Shown here: positions 1 through 9,072 of the stretch, piece by piece
How the letters are laid out: every line of letters starts with the position of its first letter
Numbering within the stretch: the stretch's first letter is position 1
NCBI RefSeq assembly: GCF_000635915.2
Contig: NZ_CP015614.1
Coordinates: 2,907,536-2,971,535 of the forward strand
Source of the DNA: Brevundimonas naejangsanensis
Lineage (GTDB): Bacteria > Pseudomonadota > Alphaproteobacteria > Caulobacterales > Caulobacteraceae
Length of the DNA: 64,000 nt
Reading direction: 5' to 3'
Translations under genes and position numbers: made by a program
The notes under the pieces: model-generated
What the model was told of the DNA's origin: nothing
The model's database searches: none
What the model saw: only the letters and a program-made list of their open reading frames with translations

Positions 1-391
1 GGTCGATGTAGTTGTCGCGCAGGATGTTGTCGTCGACCGGGCCCGCAGCCTGATAGTGCTTGTAGCCAAGCGCTTCGAAGAAATCCATGTCGACGATGGA
101 GGCGCCGGTGGCGACCACGGCGTCGATCATGTTGAACTGCACCATGTCGCGATAGACGTGCATGCAGCCGCCGGCCGAGGTCGAACCGGCCAGGATCAGC
201 CACGGCGAGCAGGTCTCGTCTTCCAGGGCCATGTTGAAGATGTCGGCCGCGCGGGCGGTGTCGCGCGAGCTGAACGACATCTTGCGCATGGAATCGATGA
301 TCGGGCGGGCGTCGAAGCTGGTGATGTCGACGTGCTCGACGGTGGTGGCCAGCAGTTCGGCTTTTTTGTTCGACTGAACGGGAGCGTTCAT
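1..391 (-). CDS. Deoxyhypusine synthase-like protein, 5' part (cut by left edge)
   Basis: The minus strand reads from an ATG at 389-391, preceded by a GAGGG Shine-Dalgarno-like stretch, to the window edge, giving about 130 N-terminal residues. The segment ILAGSTSAGGCMHVYRD followed by a conserved AVVATGASIVD block is typical of the NAD-dependent deoxyhypusine synthase (DHS) family. Bacteria lack eIF5A, and bacterial DHS homologues next to a decarboxylase have been linked to polyamine synthesis such as homospermidine; that role here is inference. It lies downstream of an ornithine-decarboxylase-type gene on the same strand, separated by a hairpin. The catalytic C-terminal half lies outside the window. 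Confidence 0.85.
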   Translation of the reverse strand, partial: MNAPVQSNKKAELLATTVEHVDITSFDARPIIDSMRKMSFSSRDTARAADIFNMALEDETCSPWLILAGSTSAGGCMHVYRDMVQFNMIDAVVATGASIVDMDFFEALGYKHYQAAGPVDDNILRDNYID

Positions 392-436
392 TTCAGCGGT
401 TTCCCTCGGATTTGAGCGCCCGTCGTCAATAAGGAA

Positions 437-466
437 CAGCGGCCCGGACGGAGCGACGGGCCGCTG
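437..466 (-). terminator. Hairpin between the decarboxylase and DHS-like genes
   Basis: Perfect 10-bp inverted repeat (437-446 with 457-466, 10-base loop), GC-rich. Read on the minus strand it is followed by a moderately T-rich stretch (TTCCTTATT). It lies 51 bases after the decarboxylase stop and 46 bases before the DHS-like start. It may be a partial or attenuating terminator; the T tract is weak. Confidence 0.5.
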
Positions 467-517
467 CTTGTACCAAAGCCTTGAGACATTTTTCAGTTCA
501 AGGCGGGGTGTTGTGGA

Positions 518-1780
518 TCAGCGCTTGCGTTTGCGCTGGCCGGCCTTGCCCTTGGGACGCGACAGGCGAACGATCTTGCGGGCGTTCTCCTCGGCCGTGG
601 TGCGCACGGTCGGGATGGAGCGCGGCGCCAGGCCGTACATCGAACCCATCGGGGCGTCCTCGACCACGGCGATGTCATGTTCGCCATAGCCGTTGAAGCC
701 CGTCGTCATGGCCACGCCATAGGCGCCCAGCATGCCGATCTCGATGAAGTCGCCTTCCTGCACATCGGCGGGCAGCCAAAACGGGCCGGGCATGTGGTCG
801 ATGCTGTCGCAGGTCGGGCCATAGAAGCGGAAGGGCTTCAGTTCCGACGCCGCGTCTCCGTCCCGCACCAGCTTGGTCGGGAAGGGCCAGCGCGAGTGGG
901 TGGCGTCGAACAGCGAGCCGTACGACCCGTCGTTCAGATAAAGGGCGTCGCCCTTGCGCAGGTCCACGCGGCACAGCACCGACGACGATTCGGCCACCAG
1001 CGCCCGGCCGGGCTCGCACCACAGCTCGGTCGTTTCCGACACCGGCATCTCGTTGAAGCCGCGATGGATGGCGTCGGCGTATTCGCTCAGGTCCGGCGGG
1101 ACCATGCCCGGATAGACCGACGGGAAGCCGCCGCCGACGTCGACGATATCGACGAAGACGCCCGCCTTCTTGATGGCGCGGCCGACCTGGGTCATCGCCG
1201 CCTCATAGGCCGAGGGGCGCATGCACTGCGAACCGACGTGGAACGACACGCCCATCAGGCCGTCCTGAACCGCCTGGCGGGTGGCCAGCAGCAGGGCGGG
1301 GGCCTGATCCGGGGTGACGCCGAACTTGCCCGACAGCGAATAGGCGGCGCCATCGGCCGACACACCCATGCGAACCACCAGATTCAGGTCCTCGGCGTGG
1401 CCGGTGGCCTCGAGGATCTTGTTCAGTTCGTCATGGCTGTCGAGCACGAAGGTGCGCACGCCGTGGTCGGCGTAGGCCGCACGGATGGCGCCGCGGCTCT
1501 TGACCGGGTGCATGAAGGCCAGGCGCGCGTTCGGGCTGACCGATCGAACCAGTTCGATCTCGGCCAGGGACGCGACGTCAAACGCGTTGACGCCCTGTTC
1601 GACCAGAGTCTCGATGACCCAGCGCGAAGGGTTCGCCTTCACCGCATAGAAGACGTCGGCTTTCAGATTATCCTGGAACCACTGCGCCGCTACGGCAACG
1701 GAGCGAGGACGCACGAGTGCGACCGGACGCTCCGGGGACCGCTGACGGACCAGGTCCAGGGGAAACTGGTACGTGTGCAA
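518..1780 (-). CDS. Type III PLP-dependent decarboxylase (ornithine/lysine decarboxylase family)
   Basis: A 420-residue fold-type III, eukaryotic-like ornithine decarboxylase family enzyme; it would remove CO2 from ornithine (or lysine) to give putrescine (or cadaverine). The PLP lysine is K48 in FYAVKANP, H181 is in HVGSQ, the phosphate loop is GGG at 216-218, EPGRALVAE is at 256-264, and the catalytic Cys324 is in GPTCDSIDHM. The start is TTG at 1778-1780, chosen because AGGGGG lies about 8 bases upstream and no better in-frame codon exists. The C-terminus ends in a basic tail rich in Lys and Arg. The DHS-like gene downstream suggests a shared polyamine pathway. Substrate choice between ornithine and lysine cannot be read from the sequence. 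Confidence 0.9.
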   Translation of the reverse strand: MHTYQFPLDLVRQRSPERPVALVRPRSVAVAAQWFQDNLKADVFYAVKANPSRWVIETLVEQGVNAFDVASLAEIELVRSVSPNARLAFMHPVKSRGAIRAAYADHGVRTFVLDSHDELNKILEATGHAEDLNLVVRMGVSADGAAYSLSGKFGVTPDQAPALLLATRQAVQDGLMGVSFHVGSQCMRPSAYEAAMTQVGRAIKKAGVFVDIVDVGGGFPSVYPGMVPPDLSEYADAIHRGFNEMPVSETTELWCEPGRALVAESSSVLCRVDLRKGDALYLNDGSYGSLFDATHSRWPFPTKLVRDGDAASELKPFRFYGPTCDSIDHMPGPFWLPADVQEGDFIEIGMLGAYGVAMTTGFNGYGEHDIAVVEDAPMGSMYGLAPRSIPTVRTTAEENARKIVRLSRPKGKAGQRKRKR

Positions 1781-2258
1781 CGCACGTAACCCCCTGATGA
1801 TTGTTAAACCCAGACCCGGCGTTAGCGGCGCAAGTAGGACCTACGGGGTCCGCCGGAACGCGCGATATGGGGGCATTGGCGTGTCATGTAAAGCGGAAAT
1901 ATTGCGGCGCGGTTCCCCGATCCGCAGCGGCGATAGCGTCCCACGGTCTGCATCGGGCCGCCCGACGGCGGCTTGGCCGAGACGGGGCCGGCCCGCTTGC
2001 CCTTCTGCTTCTATATGGGGTTGCCCGGGCTGACGCGGCTTGGGCGCGGCGTCCCGAACATGGGGCCGGTGGGGGCCGCGAGGCGGCGCTGCGCGGCCGG
2101 GGCGATCGGGTCGAACGGGCGGCTTCCAAGGCGGAGGCCCTGTGCTGAAAAGGCTCACCCACTGGACGTAATCGACGCAGACATGCCATTAAGACTTGCC
2201 CTTGCGCCCATCTCGCGTCATGCGGCGCCCCCTTTGTCGCAACCTCATCCATGGGTTC
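1781..2258. other. Divergent intergenic region without a convincing gene
   Basis: 478 bases between the decarboxylase (leftward) and phnC (rightward). Short open frames exist on both strands but are Pro/Arg/Ala-rich with no recognisable domain or ribosome-binding site. It should contain the two divergent promoters. I looked for a PhoB-type repeat of TGTCA units before phnC and did not find a convincing one. Confidence 0.5.
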
Positions 2259-3053
2259 ATGAGTTCTTCAACAGCCGCCGTCGCCTCTGTCCGCGACGTC
2301 TCGAAGACCTACGGGGCCAGAAAGGCGCTCGACGGCGTGTCCGTCGAGGTCGGCGCCGGTGAAATGGTCGCCCTGATCGGTCCTTCAGGGTCGGGCAAGT
2401 CCACCCTGCTGCGTTCGATCACGGGTCTGCACCCGATCGATCCCGGCGGGACCATCTCGGTTTTCGGCGATGTCGTTCAGCAGAACGGCCGCGTCACGGG
2501 CGCCGTGCGCCGTGCGCGCGGACGGCTGGGCATGATCTTCCAGCAGTTTAATCTGGTGGGTCGGCTGAGCCTGTTCTCCAACGTCATGCTGGGCGCGCTT
2601 GGCCGTCTGCCCGCCTGGCGCGGCCTGTTCGGCGTCTGGCCGGGCGCGGACAAGGACAAGGCCATGGCGGCCCTGCACCGCGTCGGCGTGTCCGAATACG
2701 CCGCCCAGCGCGCCAACACCCTGTCCGGCGGTCAGCAGCAGCGCGGCGCCATCGCCCGCGCCCTGGTCCAGGGCGCCAAGGCCATTCTGGCCGACGAACC
2801 CGTCGCCTCGCTGGACCCGGTGTCGGCCCGCAAGGTGATGGAGCTGCTGGTCGAGCTGAACAAGCGCGACGGCCTGGGCGTCATCGTCACCCTGCACCAG
2901 GTGGACTACGCCATCCGCTACTGCGACCGCGTCGTCGCCCTGCAGAAGGGCAAGGTGGTTTACGACGGGCCCTCGACCGGCCTGGACACCAAGCGCCTGA
3001 TTGAAATCTACGGTCCCGAATACGAGGACGCGTTCTGGGAAGCCAAGGCATGA
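2259..3053 (+). CDS. phnC: Phosphonate/phosphate-type ABC transporter ATP-binding protein
   Basis: ATPase that powers import of phosphonate, phosphite or a related phosphorus compound. With the start at 2259 the protein has 264 residues, the usual PhnC length. Walker A GPSGSGKST is at 41-49, the signature LSGGQQQRGAIARAL follows in the middle, and Walker B is ILADEPVASLD. The insert with GRLSLFSNVMLGALGRLPAW is characteristic of PhnC. An in-frame ATG at 2196 exists upstream, but the extra residues are Arg/Pro-rich; neither start has a strong ribosome-binding site. The stop overlaps the phnD start (ATGA), so the genes are coupled. Confidence 0.92.
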   Translation: MSSSTAAVASVRDVSKTYGARKALDGVSVEVGAGEMVALIGPSGSGKSTLLRSITGLHPIDPGGTISVFGDVVQQNGRVTGAVRRARGRLGMIFQQFNLVGRLSLFSNVMLGALGRLPAWRGLFGVWPGADKDKAMAALHRVGVSEYAAQRANTLSGGQQQRGAIARALVQGAKAILADEPVASLDPVSARKVMELLVELNKRDGLGVIVTLHQVDYAIRYCDRVVALQKGKVVYDGPSTGLDTKRLIEIYGPEYEDAFWEAKA

Positions 3054-4060
3054 CCCATTCCAACTTGACCCGCCGGATGCTGGGCCTGGCCGCCGGCGCG
3101 GCCCTGGCCGTCAGCCTCGCGGCCTGCGGCCAGGGCGACAAGGCCGGCGCTGCCAAGGGCGCGCCGTCCGAGATCAGCTTCGCCATCCTTCCGGCCGAGG
3201 GACAGGCGTCCTCCGGTCCGCTGTGGCAGCCGCTGCTGGACGACATGACCAAGGCCGTCGGCGTGCCGGTGAAGCCTTATTTCGCGTCCAACTACACCGT
3301 GCTGGTCGAGGCCATGCGCGGCAATCAGATCCAGGCCGCCTGGTTCCCGGCCAAGACCGCCATCGAGGCGATCGAACGCTCCAAGGGCGAAGTCGTCGCC
3401 CGCATCGTCGACCCCGAAGGCCGCGATTCCTACCAGTCGACCCTGATCGTCAAAAAAGGCTCGGGCATCACGCTGGACGACGTGCTGGCCTGCGGCAAGA
3501 AATACGACTTCGGCATCGGCGACGCCCTGTCGACCTCGGGCACGCTGGCCCCGATGACCTTCCTGTTCAATCCGCACAATGTCGTGCCGAACGAGTGCTT
3601 CAAGACGGTGCGCACGGCCAACCACCAGGCCAACTCCTTCGCCGTGGCCAACGGCCTGGTGCAGGTGGCGACGTCGAACACCATCAACACCGTCTTCATC
3701 GGCCGCTCCAACCCGCAGATCGCCGCTCAGCTTGAGGAAATCTGGCGCTCGCCCCCGATCCCGGAGGCGGGCATCGTCATCCGCGAAGACCTGGATCCGG
3801 CGATCAAGGAAAAGATCCGCGGCTTCTTCCTGACCTATGGCCGGGGCGAGGGCGCCGAGGCCGAGCGCCAGCGCAAGATCCTGAAGGACCTGAACTATTC
3901 GGGCTTCAACCCGGCCGACGAATCCTATCTGAACCCGGTCCGCGAGATGATCGCAGACCAGACCCTGACCGAGGCCAAGGCCAAGGGCGACGCCGCCGGC
4001 GCCGCGCGCGCCGAGGCTGAACTGCAACGCCTGCGTCGCCTGCGCGAGGTCCAGCCTTGA
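3050..4060 (+). CDS. phnD: Phosphonate/phosphite ABC transporter substrate-binding lipoprotein
   Basis: Periplasmic binding protein of 336 residues with a lipoprotein signal: basic N-terminus, hydrophobic core and lipobox SLAACG with Cys26. The mature part has PhnD-family features, including the LPAEGQASSG region, a YTVLVEAMRGNQIQAAWFP segment and LSTSGTLAPM, which in family members contacts the ligand phosphorus group. The start overlaps the phnC stop by four bases. No C-P lyase genes are in the window, so whether the ligand is phosphonate, phosphite or phosphate is open. The C-terminus has an Ala/Glu/Arg-rich helix. Confidence 0.92.
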   Translation: MTHSNLTRRMLGLAAGAALAVSLAACGQGDKAGAAKGAPSEISFAILPAEGQASSGPLWQPLLDDMTKAVGVPVKPYFASNYTVLVEAMRGNQIQAAWFPAKTAIEAIERSKGEVVARIVDPEGRDSYQSTLIVKKGSGITLDDVLACGKKYDFGIGDALSTSGTLAPMTFLFNPHNVVPNECFKTVRTANHQANSFAVANGLVQVATSNTINTVFIGRSNPQIAAQLEEIWRSPPIPEAGIVIREDLDPAIKEKIRGFFLTYGRGEGAEAERQRKILKDLNYSGFNPADESYLNPVREMIADQTLTEAKAKGDAAGAARAEAELQRLRRLREVQP

Positions 4061-4872
4061 CCGACGCTTCGCTTACCGCCGCCGCCGGCATTCCCAAGGC
4101 GCCCGCCAAATCGGCCGGCGCCTGGGCGCTGGACATCCTGATCTGGGGCGGTCTGGCCGTCCTGCTGCTGATCAGCATCGAGGCTGTGGATCTGGGCAAT
4201 CTGTCGCGCCTGATCACCAACTCGTCCAATATCCAGACCTTCGCCGCCGACCTGCTGCGCCCGAACTTCGCCGACTGGCGCCTGTTCGTCGGCAAGATGT
4301 GGGAGACGATCCAGATCGCCCTGTGGGGCACCTTCCTGGCCATCTTCCTGGGCGTGCCCATGGGCCTGGCCGCCGCGCGCAACATCGCCCCGGTCTGGGT
4401 GGTGCAGCCGGTGCGCTGGATCATGAACATGCTGCGCTCCATCCCCGATCTGGTGATGGGTCTGCTGTTCGTCGTCGCCGTGGGCCTGGGTCCGCTGGCG
4501 GGCGTCCTGGCCATCGCGCTGAACACGGCAGGCGTTCTGGCCAAGCTGTTTTCCGAAGCGGTCGAGTCGATCGACAAGGGCCCGGTCGAAGGCGTGCGCG
4601 CCACCGGCGCGTCCAAGCTGCACGAGATCGTCTGGGGCGTGATCCCCCAGGTGGCGCCTCTGTGGACCTCTTTCGCCCTCTACCGTTTCGAATCGAACAG
4701 CCGCTCGGCCACCGTCCTGGGCCTGATCGGCGCGGGCGGCATCGGCCAGGTCCTGTTCGACCGCATGAACGGTTTCGCCTTCCGCGACGTTTCGGCCGTG
4801 GTCATCGTGGTCATCGTCGCGGTGACCCTAATCGACTTCCTTTCGCAGGCGATGCGTCGACGTTTGCTCTGA
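4057..4872 (+). CDS. phnE: Phosphonate-type ABC transporter permease
   Basis: A 271-residue integral membrane permease with about six hydrophobic segments and the cytoplasmic coupling (EAA-type) loop EGVRATGASKLHEIVWGVIP that docks on PhnC. The only start that keeps the N-terminus is TTG at 4057-4059, which overlaps the phnD TGA stop; this TTGA overlap implies translational coupling. A single phnE is present, whereas some phn loci carry two. The Pho-box-like repeat of the next gene begins immediately after its stop codon. Confidence 0.9.
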   Translation: MTDASLTAAAGIPKAPAKSAGAWALDILIWGGLAVLLLISIEAVDLGNLSRLITNSSNIQTFAADLLRPNFADWRLFVGKMWETIQIALWGTFLAIFLGVPMGLAAARNIAPVWVVQPVRWIMNMLRSIPDLVMGLLFVVAVGLGPLAGVLAIALNTAGVLAKLFSEAVESIDKGPVEGVRATGASKLHEIVWGVIPQVAPLWTSFALYRFESNSRSATVLGLIGAGGIGQVLFDRMNGFAFRDVSAVVIVVIVAVTLIDFLSQAMRRRLL

Positions 4873-4901
4873 CTGTCACAAAGGTCTGGCCGGACCGTCA
4901 C
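4873..4901 (+). promoter_or_regulatory. Candidate Pho box (PhoB site) upstream of the PstS-like gene
   Basis: CTGTCAC at 4873-4879 and CCGTCAC at 4895-4901 are direct repeats exactly 22 bases apart. That is two 11-base units, the periodicity of PhoB sites built from TGTCA-type half sites. The middle unit is degenerate. It lies 50-78 bases before the start of a phosphate-binding lipoprotein gene, a fitting place. Assignment is by pattern only. Confidence 0.5.
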
Positions 4902-4950
4902 ACTCTCCTGCTTTAAGCGTCGCACACTGACGACTGGAGAAGGTCCGGCC

Positions 4951-6021
4951 ATGATCCGCACACTGAAGTTTACGGCCTGCGCGGCCGCCCTGCTGGCCCT
5001 GGCGGCCTGCGGCGACAACGAGGGCGGCGCCCCCGGTTCGCAGAAGGCCCGCACGGGCATCTGGGCCGCCGGCTCCTCGACCGTCTTCCCCTTCTCCACC
5101 CGCGTGGCGGAAACCTTCTCCCGCAACGGCGGCGGATCGTCGCCTCGGGTCGAGGCCCTGGGCACCGGCGGCGGCATTCAGGCTTTCTGTTCGGGGATCG
5201 GCCCGTCGACCCCGGACATCGCCAACGCTTCGCGCCCGATGAAGGCCAGCGAGTTCGACCGCTGCGTCGCCAACGGCGTCACCGACATCGTCGAGCTCAA
5301 GATCGGCTATGACGGCATCGTCGTCGCCACGGCCCGCACCGGCCAGAGCTTCAACCTCGAGCTCAACGACCTCTACGAGGCCCTGGGCAAGGACGTGCCG
5401 GGCGCCGACGGCCAGTTGATCGCCAACCCGGCCAAGACCTGGAACGAGGTCAACAAGGCCCTGCCGGCCACCCGCATCCAGGTCTATGGCCCGCCGCCGA
5501 CCTCGGGCACGCGCGACGCCTTCCTGGAGCTGGGCATGGCGCCGGGCGCCAAGCTGATCCCGGCCGTCGCCGCCATCGAGAAGCAGGACAAGACCCGCTT
5601 CGAGACCATCGCCCACACCCTGCGCGAAGACGGCGCCTGGGTCGACTCGGGCGAGAACGACAACGCCATCGTCCAGACCCTGACCCGCACGCCGGGCTCG
5701 CTGGGCGTGTTCGGCTTCTCCTTCCTTGAGCAGAACATGGACACGGTGAAGGCCGAGACCATCGACGGCGTGGCCCCCTCGGTCGCCACCATCGCCGACG
5801 GCTCCTATCCGCTGGCCCGCAGCCTCTACATCTACGTCAAGAAAGCCCACATCGGCGTGACGCCGGGCCTGGAACAGTTCGTACAGGAGTTCATGTCCGA
5901 CGGCTCGGCCGGTCGCGGCGGCTATCTGCAGGACCGCGGCCTGGTGCCGCTGCCCGCCGACCAGCTGGCGGCCGAACGCGCCAAGGCGGCGGCCATGACC
6001 TCGATGTCGCGCCCGAACTAA
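4951..6021 (+). CDS. PstS-like phosphate-binding lipoprotein
   Basis: A 356-residue periplasmic protein with a lipobox LALAACG (Cys20) and a PBP-like fold. AGSSTVFPFS near residue 41 and GTGGGIQAFCSG near residue 72 are the phosphate-contacting loops of PstS-type proteins, and TSGTRDAF near residue 187 is the usual third loop. A GGAGAAGG ribosome-binding site precedes the ATG. No pstCAB follows, so it may supply another transporter, act as a phosphate sensor or scavenger, or work with phnCE. The Pho-box-like repeat upstream supports phosphate control. A strong bidirectional terminator follows. Confidence 0.88.
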   Translation: MIRTLKFTACAAALLALAACGDNEGGAPGSQKARTGIWAAGSSTVFPFSTRVAETFSRNGGGSSPRVEALGTGGGIQAFCSGIGPSTPDIANASRPMKASEFDRCVANGVTDIVELKIGYDGIVVATARTGQSFNLELNDLYEALGKDVPGADGQLIANPAKTWNEVNKALPATRIQVYGPPPTSGTRDAFLELGMAPGAKLIPAVAAIEKQDKTRFETIAHTLREDGAWVDSGENDNAIVQTLTRTPGSLGVFGFSFLEQNMDTVKAETIDGVAPSVATIADGSYPLARSLYIYVKKAHIGVTPGLEQFVQEFMSDGSAGRGGYLQDRGLVPLPADQLAAERAKAAAMTSMSRPN

Positions 6022-6041
6022 AGAGCGCCCCATCCCAAAAA

Positions 6042-6073
6042 AAAGGCCCGGCGAGTCTCCTCGCCGGGCCTTT
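6042..6073. terminator. Bidirectional rho-independent terminator
   Basis: Perfect 14-bp stem (6042-6055 with 6060-6073) and a four-base loop TCTC, flanked by an A run on the left (6037-6044) and T-rich sequence on the right. It sits between the convergent PstS-like gene and the TonB receptor and can stop both. Confidence 0.9.
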
Positions 6074-6090
6074 CATTTGCAGGCGACTGC

Positions 6091-9072
6091 TTAGAAGTCG
6101 GCGGTCAGGCCCACGAAGATGTAGCGACCCATCGCGTCGTAGGTTTGCGGATAGGTGTTGTTGTTGCCCGTCGTGCCGACGCTGTAGGACAGCGGCGGAT
6201 CGCGATCGAGGATGTTGTTGACCCCTGCGCGCAGGCGCAGGTTCTCGCGAACCTGCCAGGTGCCGGCCAGGTCGAGGTAGTTCTGGGCGTCGAACGAGCC
6301 GTCCAGGCGATCGGTCCCGCCCAGATTGTCAACTCCGCCGTAGTAGCGCCAGGTCAGCGAGAGGTCGCTGCTCCACGGCGTCTGCCAGGTGACGCGAGCG
6401 CGGTGACGCCATTCGTTCTTGGGCGTGCCGCATTCATTGCCGAAGAAGCCGACGCAGTCATACGGGGTGACGCCTTCGCCCGGATCAGTCTCCAGCTTCT
6501 CCAACCACGAACCGACGAAGTTGAAGGCCAGCTTGCCGTATTCGCTGAGGTTGAAGCGCTCCAGCTCCAAGCCGTAGTTGACGTTCACATCGACGCCGGA
6601 GGTTTCTAGCCCGCCGATGTTGGTGTTGAACGCCTCCACATAGCCGCCGGTGGTCCACAAGGTGCCAATATCGCTGCGGACGATGCGGGCGCAAGCGGCC
6701 GGGTCGTCGTTCTCATAGCAGCGTTCCAGGGTCACCAGCGGATCGATGATGTCGATCCGGTCCTTCAGCTTGATCGAGTAGTAGTCGACCGAGATGTTCA
6801 GGCCGGGGGCGAACGACGGCGTAAACACCGTGCCGATGGTGAAGGTGTCGGCGGTTTCCGGCGCCAGGTCGGGGTTGCCGGCCTGCAGGAAGTTGTACTG
6901 ACCGGCCGGGCTTTCCAGTAGGCCGCCTGCGTCCGTCGCCAGACCGTACTGGGCCGCAGGCACGCCGGTGGCGACGCACTGCGTCAGGCTGGCCGTCGGG
7001 TTGGGGCCGCAAGGATCGCCGTCGGAGTCGAACAGGTTCAGGCCTTCCGGCCGGAACAGTTCGACCACGTTCGGCGCGCGGGTGGTGCGGGCGAAGCTGG
7101 CGCGGAAGCGGATGTCCTGCACCGGCGCCCAGTCGAGGCCCAGGCCATAGGCGTCCGAGTTGAACTTGTCGTAGGTGGACCGACGATAGGAGCCGTTGAT
7201 GGACACCTGCTCGGCCAGGGGTTGGCCCTCGATCAGCGGCATCCGGAACTCGCCGAACAGGTCGTAGACCTGAACCGAGCCGGAGACGTTCGGGGTGGGT
7301 CCGCCCTGACCGGCCAGGTCGCCGGTCTGGAAGGCCACGTCCGAAGCGGCGTCGAGCTTGTCACGACGGTATTCGGCCCCGAAGGCCACCTGCAGACCCT
7401 GCTCGGCCCAGGGACTGGCCCAGCCGTACTTCGTCAGGTCGCCGGTCATGGCGGCCGTCAGAACCTGCTGCTCGGTCTTGCCGCGCTGAAGGCCGGCCAC
7501 CTGGATGTAGTTGAGGGCTTCCTGCGTCACGCCGTCTGGCGAGTAGAGGTTGTAGGGCACGCAGGCGGCGTCGACCGGAGCCAGCGGGCCGGTCGGGCCG
7601 TCCGGATCGATGGCCGAGACGCAGGCGGCCTGACCCGTGGCGGGGTCGATGGCGACGTCCAGGGCGCGGCCGATGCGGATGTTGGAGAACTCGTTGCGGT
7701 AGATACGGCTCAGCTGGACCTTCGAATAGGTCGCCGCGATGTCGTAGCTCCACGCGTCGTCCAGGTCGCCGCGGATGCCCACCACCCCGCGATAGTTCTG
7801 CGAGCTGATGTCGTCCTGACGGCCGCCGCCTTCGACGTTGCGTCGGCCCACCAGAACCTCGACGGTTTCGACGCCGGCGGCGCACCCGAGACCGGCCGCC
7901 TGAGCGGCGCTGAGCAGGGGGTTGTCGCAGCTGATGTTGTAGCCGCCGTTGGCCGAGGTGCCGCCGCCGAAGAAGATGCCCGACGGGGCGATCTGGGCGA
8001 CCGTGCTGTAGTCGCTGAACGACAGGCTGGTGAAGGCCTCGATCTTGTCGTTGACCTGATAGTTGCCGAAGGCCCCCAGGGTGTAGCGCTCATCGGGGCG
8101 CTGGAAGTGGTTCAGCGGCCCGAAGTTGTAGGCGTCGTTGCCCGTGTAGTTGCGGAAGCCGCCGCCGTCGGCCACGGTCAGGTTCGCGCCGTTTTCCAGC
8201 GACAGGAAGCGGCCGGTGGCGTTGGTCGACGAGCCGCCGCAGGTGAAGTCGTCCCCGGCTTCACCGCCCAGCGAACAGGCCGAATAGTCGCGATCGCGGC
8301 CCAGGATCTTGTTGTTCTTACGCCAACCGGCGTAGGCGGTCAGGTTGCCGCGATCATCCGGGGCGTTGACGCCCATGGCGATGGTGACCTCGCGGCTGAA
8401 GCCGTCCATCACATTGTCGTCGGGCAGTCGGAACTGCGACGGGTTGCCGCTGGCGCGGCCCTCGATGACGCGGCGCAGGTTGCCGGGGCCGTCATAGTCG
8501 TTGTTGTGCTGGTTAAAGCCGTACTGCGCGTCGATCTGCAGACCTTGGAAATTCTTGCGCATGATGAAGTTCACGACGCCGGCGATGGCGTCTGAACCGT
8601 AGACGGCGGCCGCGCCGCCCGTCAGGACCTCGACACGCTCGACCAACTGGCCCGGAATCTGGTTCAGGTCGGCGGCCGTGTCGTTCGGCGAGCCGTAGCC
8701 CATCCGGCGCCCGTCGATCAGGACCAGCGTCCGGTCAGGTCCGAGCGCGCGCAGGTCCACGCTGGCGGTGCCCGAGGCGCCGTTCGAGACGGTCGAGTTC
8801 TGCGCCGCGAAGGCCTGGGGCAGCTGATTCACCAGGTCTTCGACCCGAGTGACGCCCTGAACGTCGATGTCCTCGCCGGTCACCTGGGTCACGGGGCTGG
8901 TCGTAGTCAGGTTGGGCTGAGGAATGCGTGACCCGGTGACGATGATGTCGCCCACTCGGGCCGCTTCTTCCTGGGCCGACTGCGCGGCGGCCGGGCCCGC
9001 GAAGGCCGCGATCGTCATGCCTGTGATGATCGTTGATGCAAGCAAATGCTTGCGATTAATGAAGGTACTCAA
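6091..9072 (-). CDS. TonB-dependent outer-membrane receptor
   Basis: 993 residues. A Sec signal peptide ends near AFAGPAAAQS (residues 24-33), then comes a TonB-box-like DIIVTGSRI at 42-50 and a plug domain with LRALGPDRTLVLIDGRR and AAVYGSDAIAGVVNFI (about 50-170). A long beta-barrel follows, ending in the aromatic terminus VGLTADF expected for BAM recognition. The start is TTG at 9070-9072, supported by a strong GAGGAGG site seven bases upstream; the next ATG would cut into the signal peptide. The extracellular loops contain Cys residues. The substrate is unknown: no siderophore, cobalamin or sugar gene adjoins it, and I see no riboswitch in the leader. Confidence 0.93.
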   Translation of the reverse strand: MSTFINRKHLLASTIITGMTIAAFAGPAAAQSAQEEAARVGDIIVTGSRIPQPNLTTTSPVTQVTGEDIDVQGVTRVEDLVNQLPQAFAAQNSTVSNGASGTASVDLRALGPDRTLVLIDGRRMGYGSPNDTAADLNQIPGQLVERVEVLTGGAAAVYGSDAIAGVVNFIMRKNFQGLQIDAQYGFNQHNNDYDGPGNLRRVIEGRASGNPSQFRLPDDNVMDGFSREVTIAMGVNAPDDRGNLTAYAGWRKNNKILGRDRDYSACSLGGEAGDDFTCGGSSTNATGRFLSLENGANLTVADGGGFRNYTGNDAYNFGPLNHFQRPDERYTLGAFGNYQVNDKIEAFTSLSFSDYSTVAQIAPSGIFFGGGTSANGGYNISCDNPLLSAAQAAGLGCAAGVETVEVLVGRRNVEGGGRQDDISSQNYRGVVGIRGDLDDAWSYDIAATYSKVQLSRIYRNEFSNIRIGRALDVAIDPATGQAACVSAIDPDGPTGPLAPVDAACVPYNLYSPDGVTQEALNYIQVAGLQRGKTEQQVLTAAMTGDLTKYGWASPWAEQGLQVAFGAEYRRDKLDAASDVAFQTGDLAGQGGPTPNVSGSVQVYDLFGEFRMPLIEGQPLAEQVSINGSYRRSTYDKFNSDAYGLGLDWAPVQDIRFRASFARTTRAPNVVELFRPEGLNLFDSDGDPCGPNPTASLTQCVATGVPAAQYGLATDAGGLLESPAGQYNFLQAGNPDLAPETADTFTIGTVFTPSFAPGLNISVDYYSIKLKDRIDIIDPLVTLERCYENDDPAACARIVRSDIGTLWTTGGYVEAFNTNIGGLETSGVDVNVNYGLELERFNLSEYGKLAFNFVGSWLEKLETDPGEGVTPYDCVGFFGNECGTPKNEWRHRARVTWQTPWSSDLSLTWRYYGGVDNLGGTDRLDGSFDAQNYLDLAGTWQVRENLRLRAGVNNILDRDPPLSYSVGTTGNNNTYPQTYDAMGRYIFVGLTADF

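Noticed and set aside
7222..8595. Open frame on the plus strand opposite the TonB receptor
   Set aside because: Val/Gly/Ala/Arg-rich, no start context, fully inside the receptor gene; an antisense artefact of GC bias.
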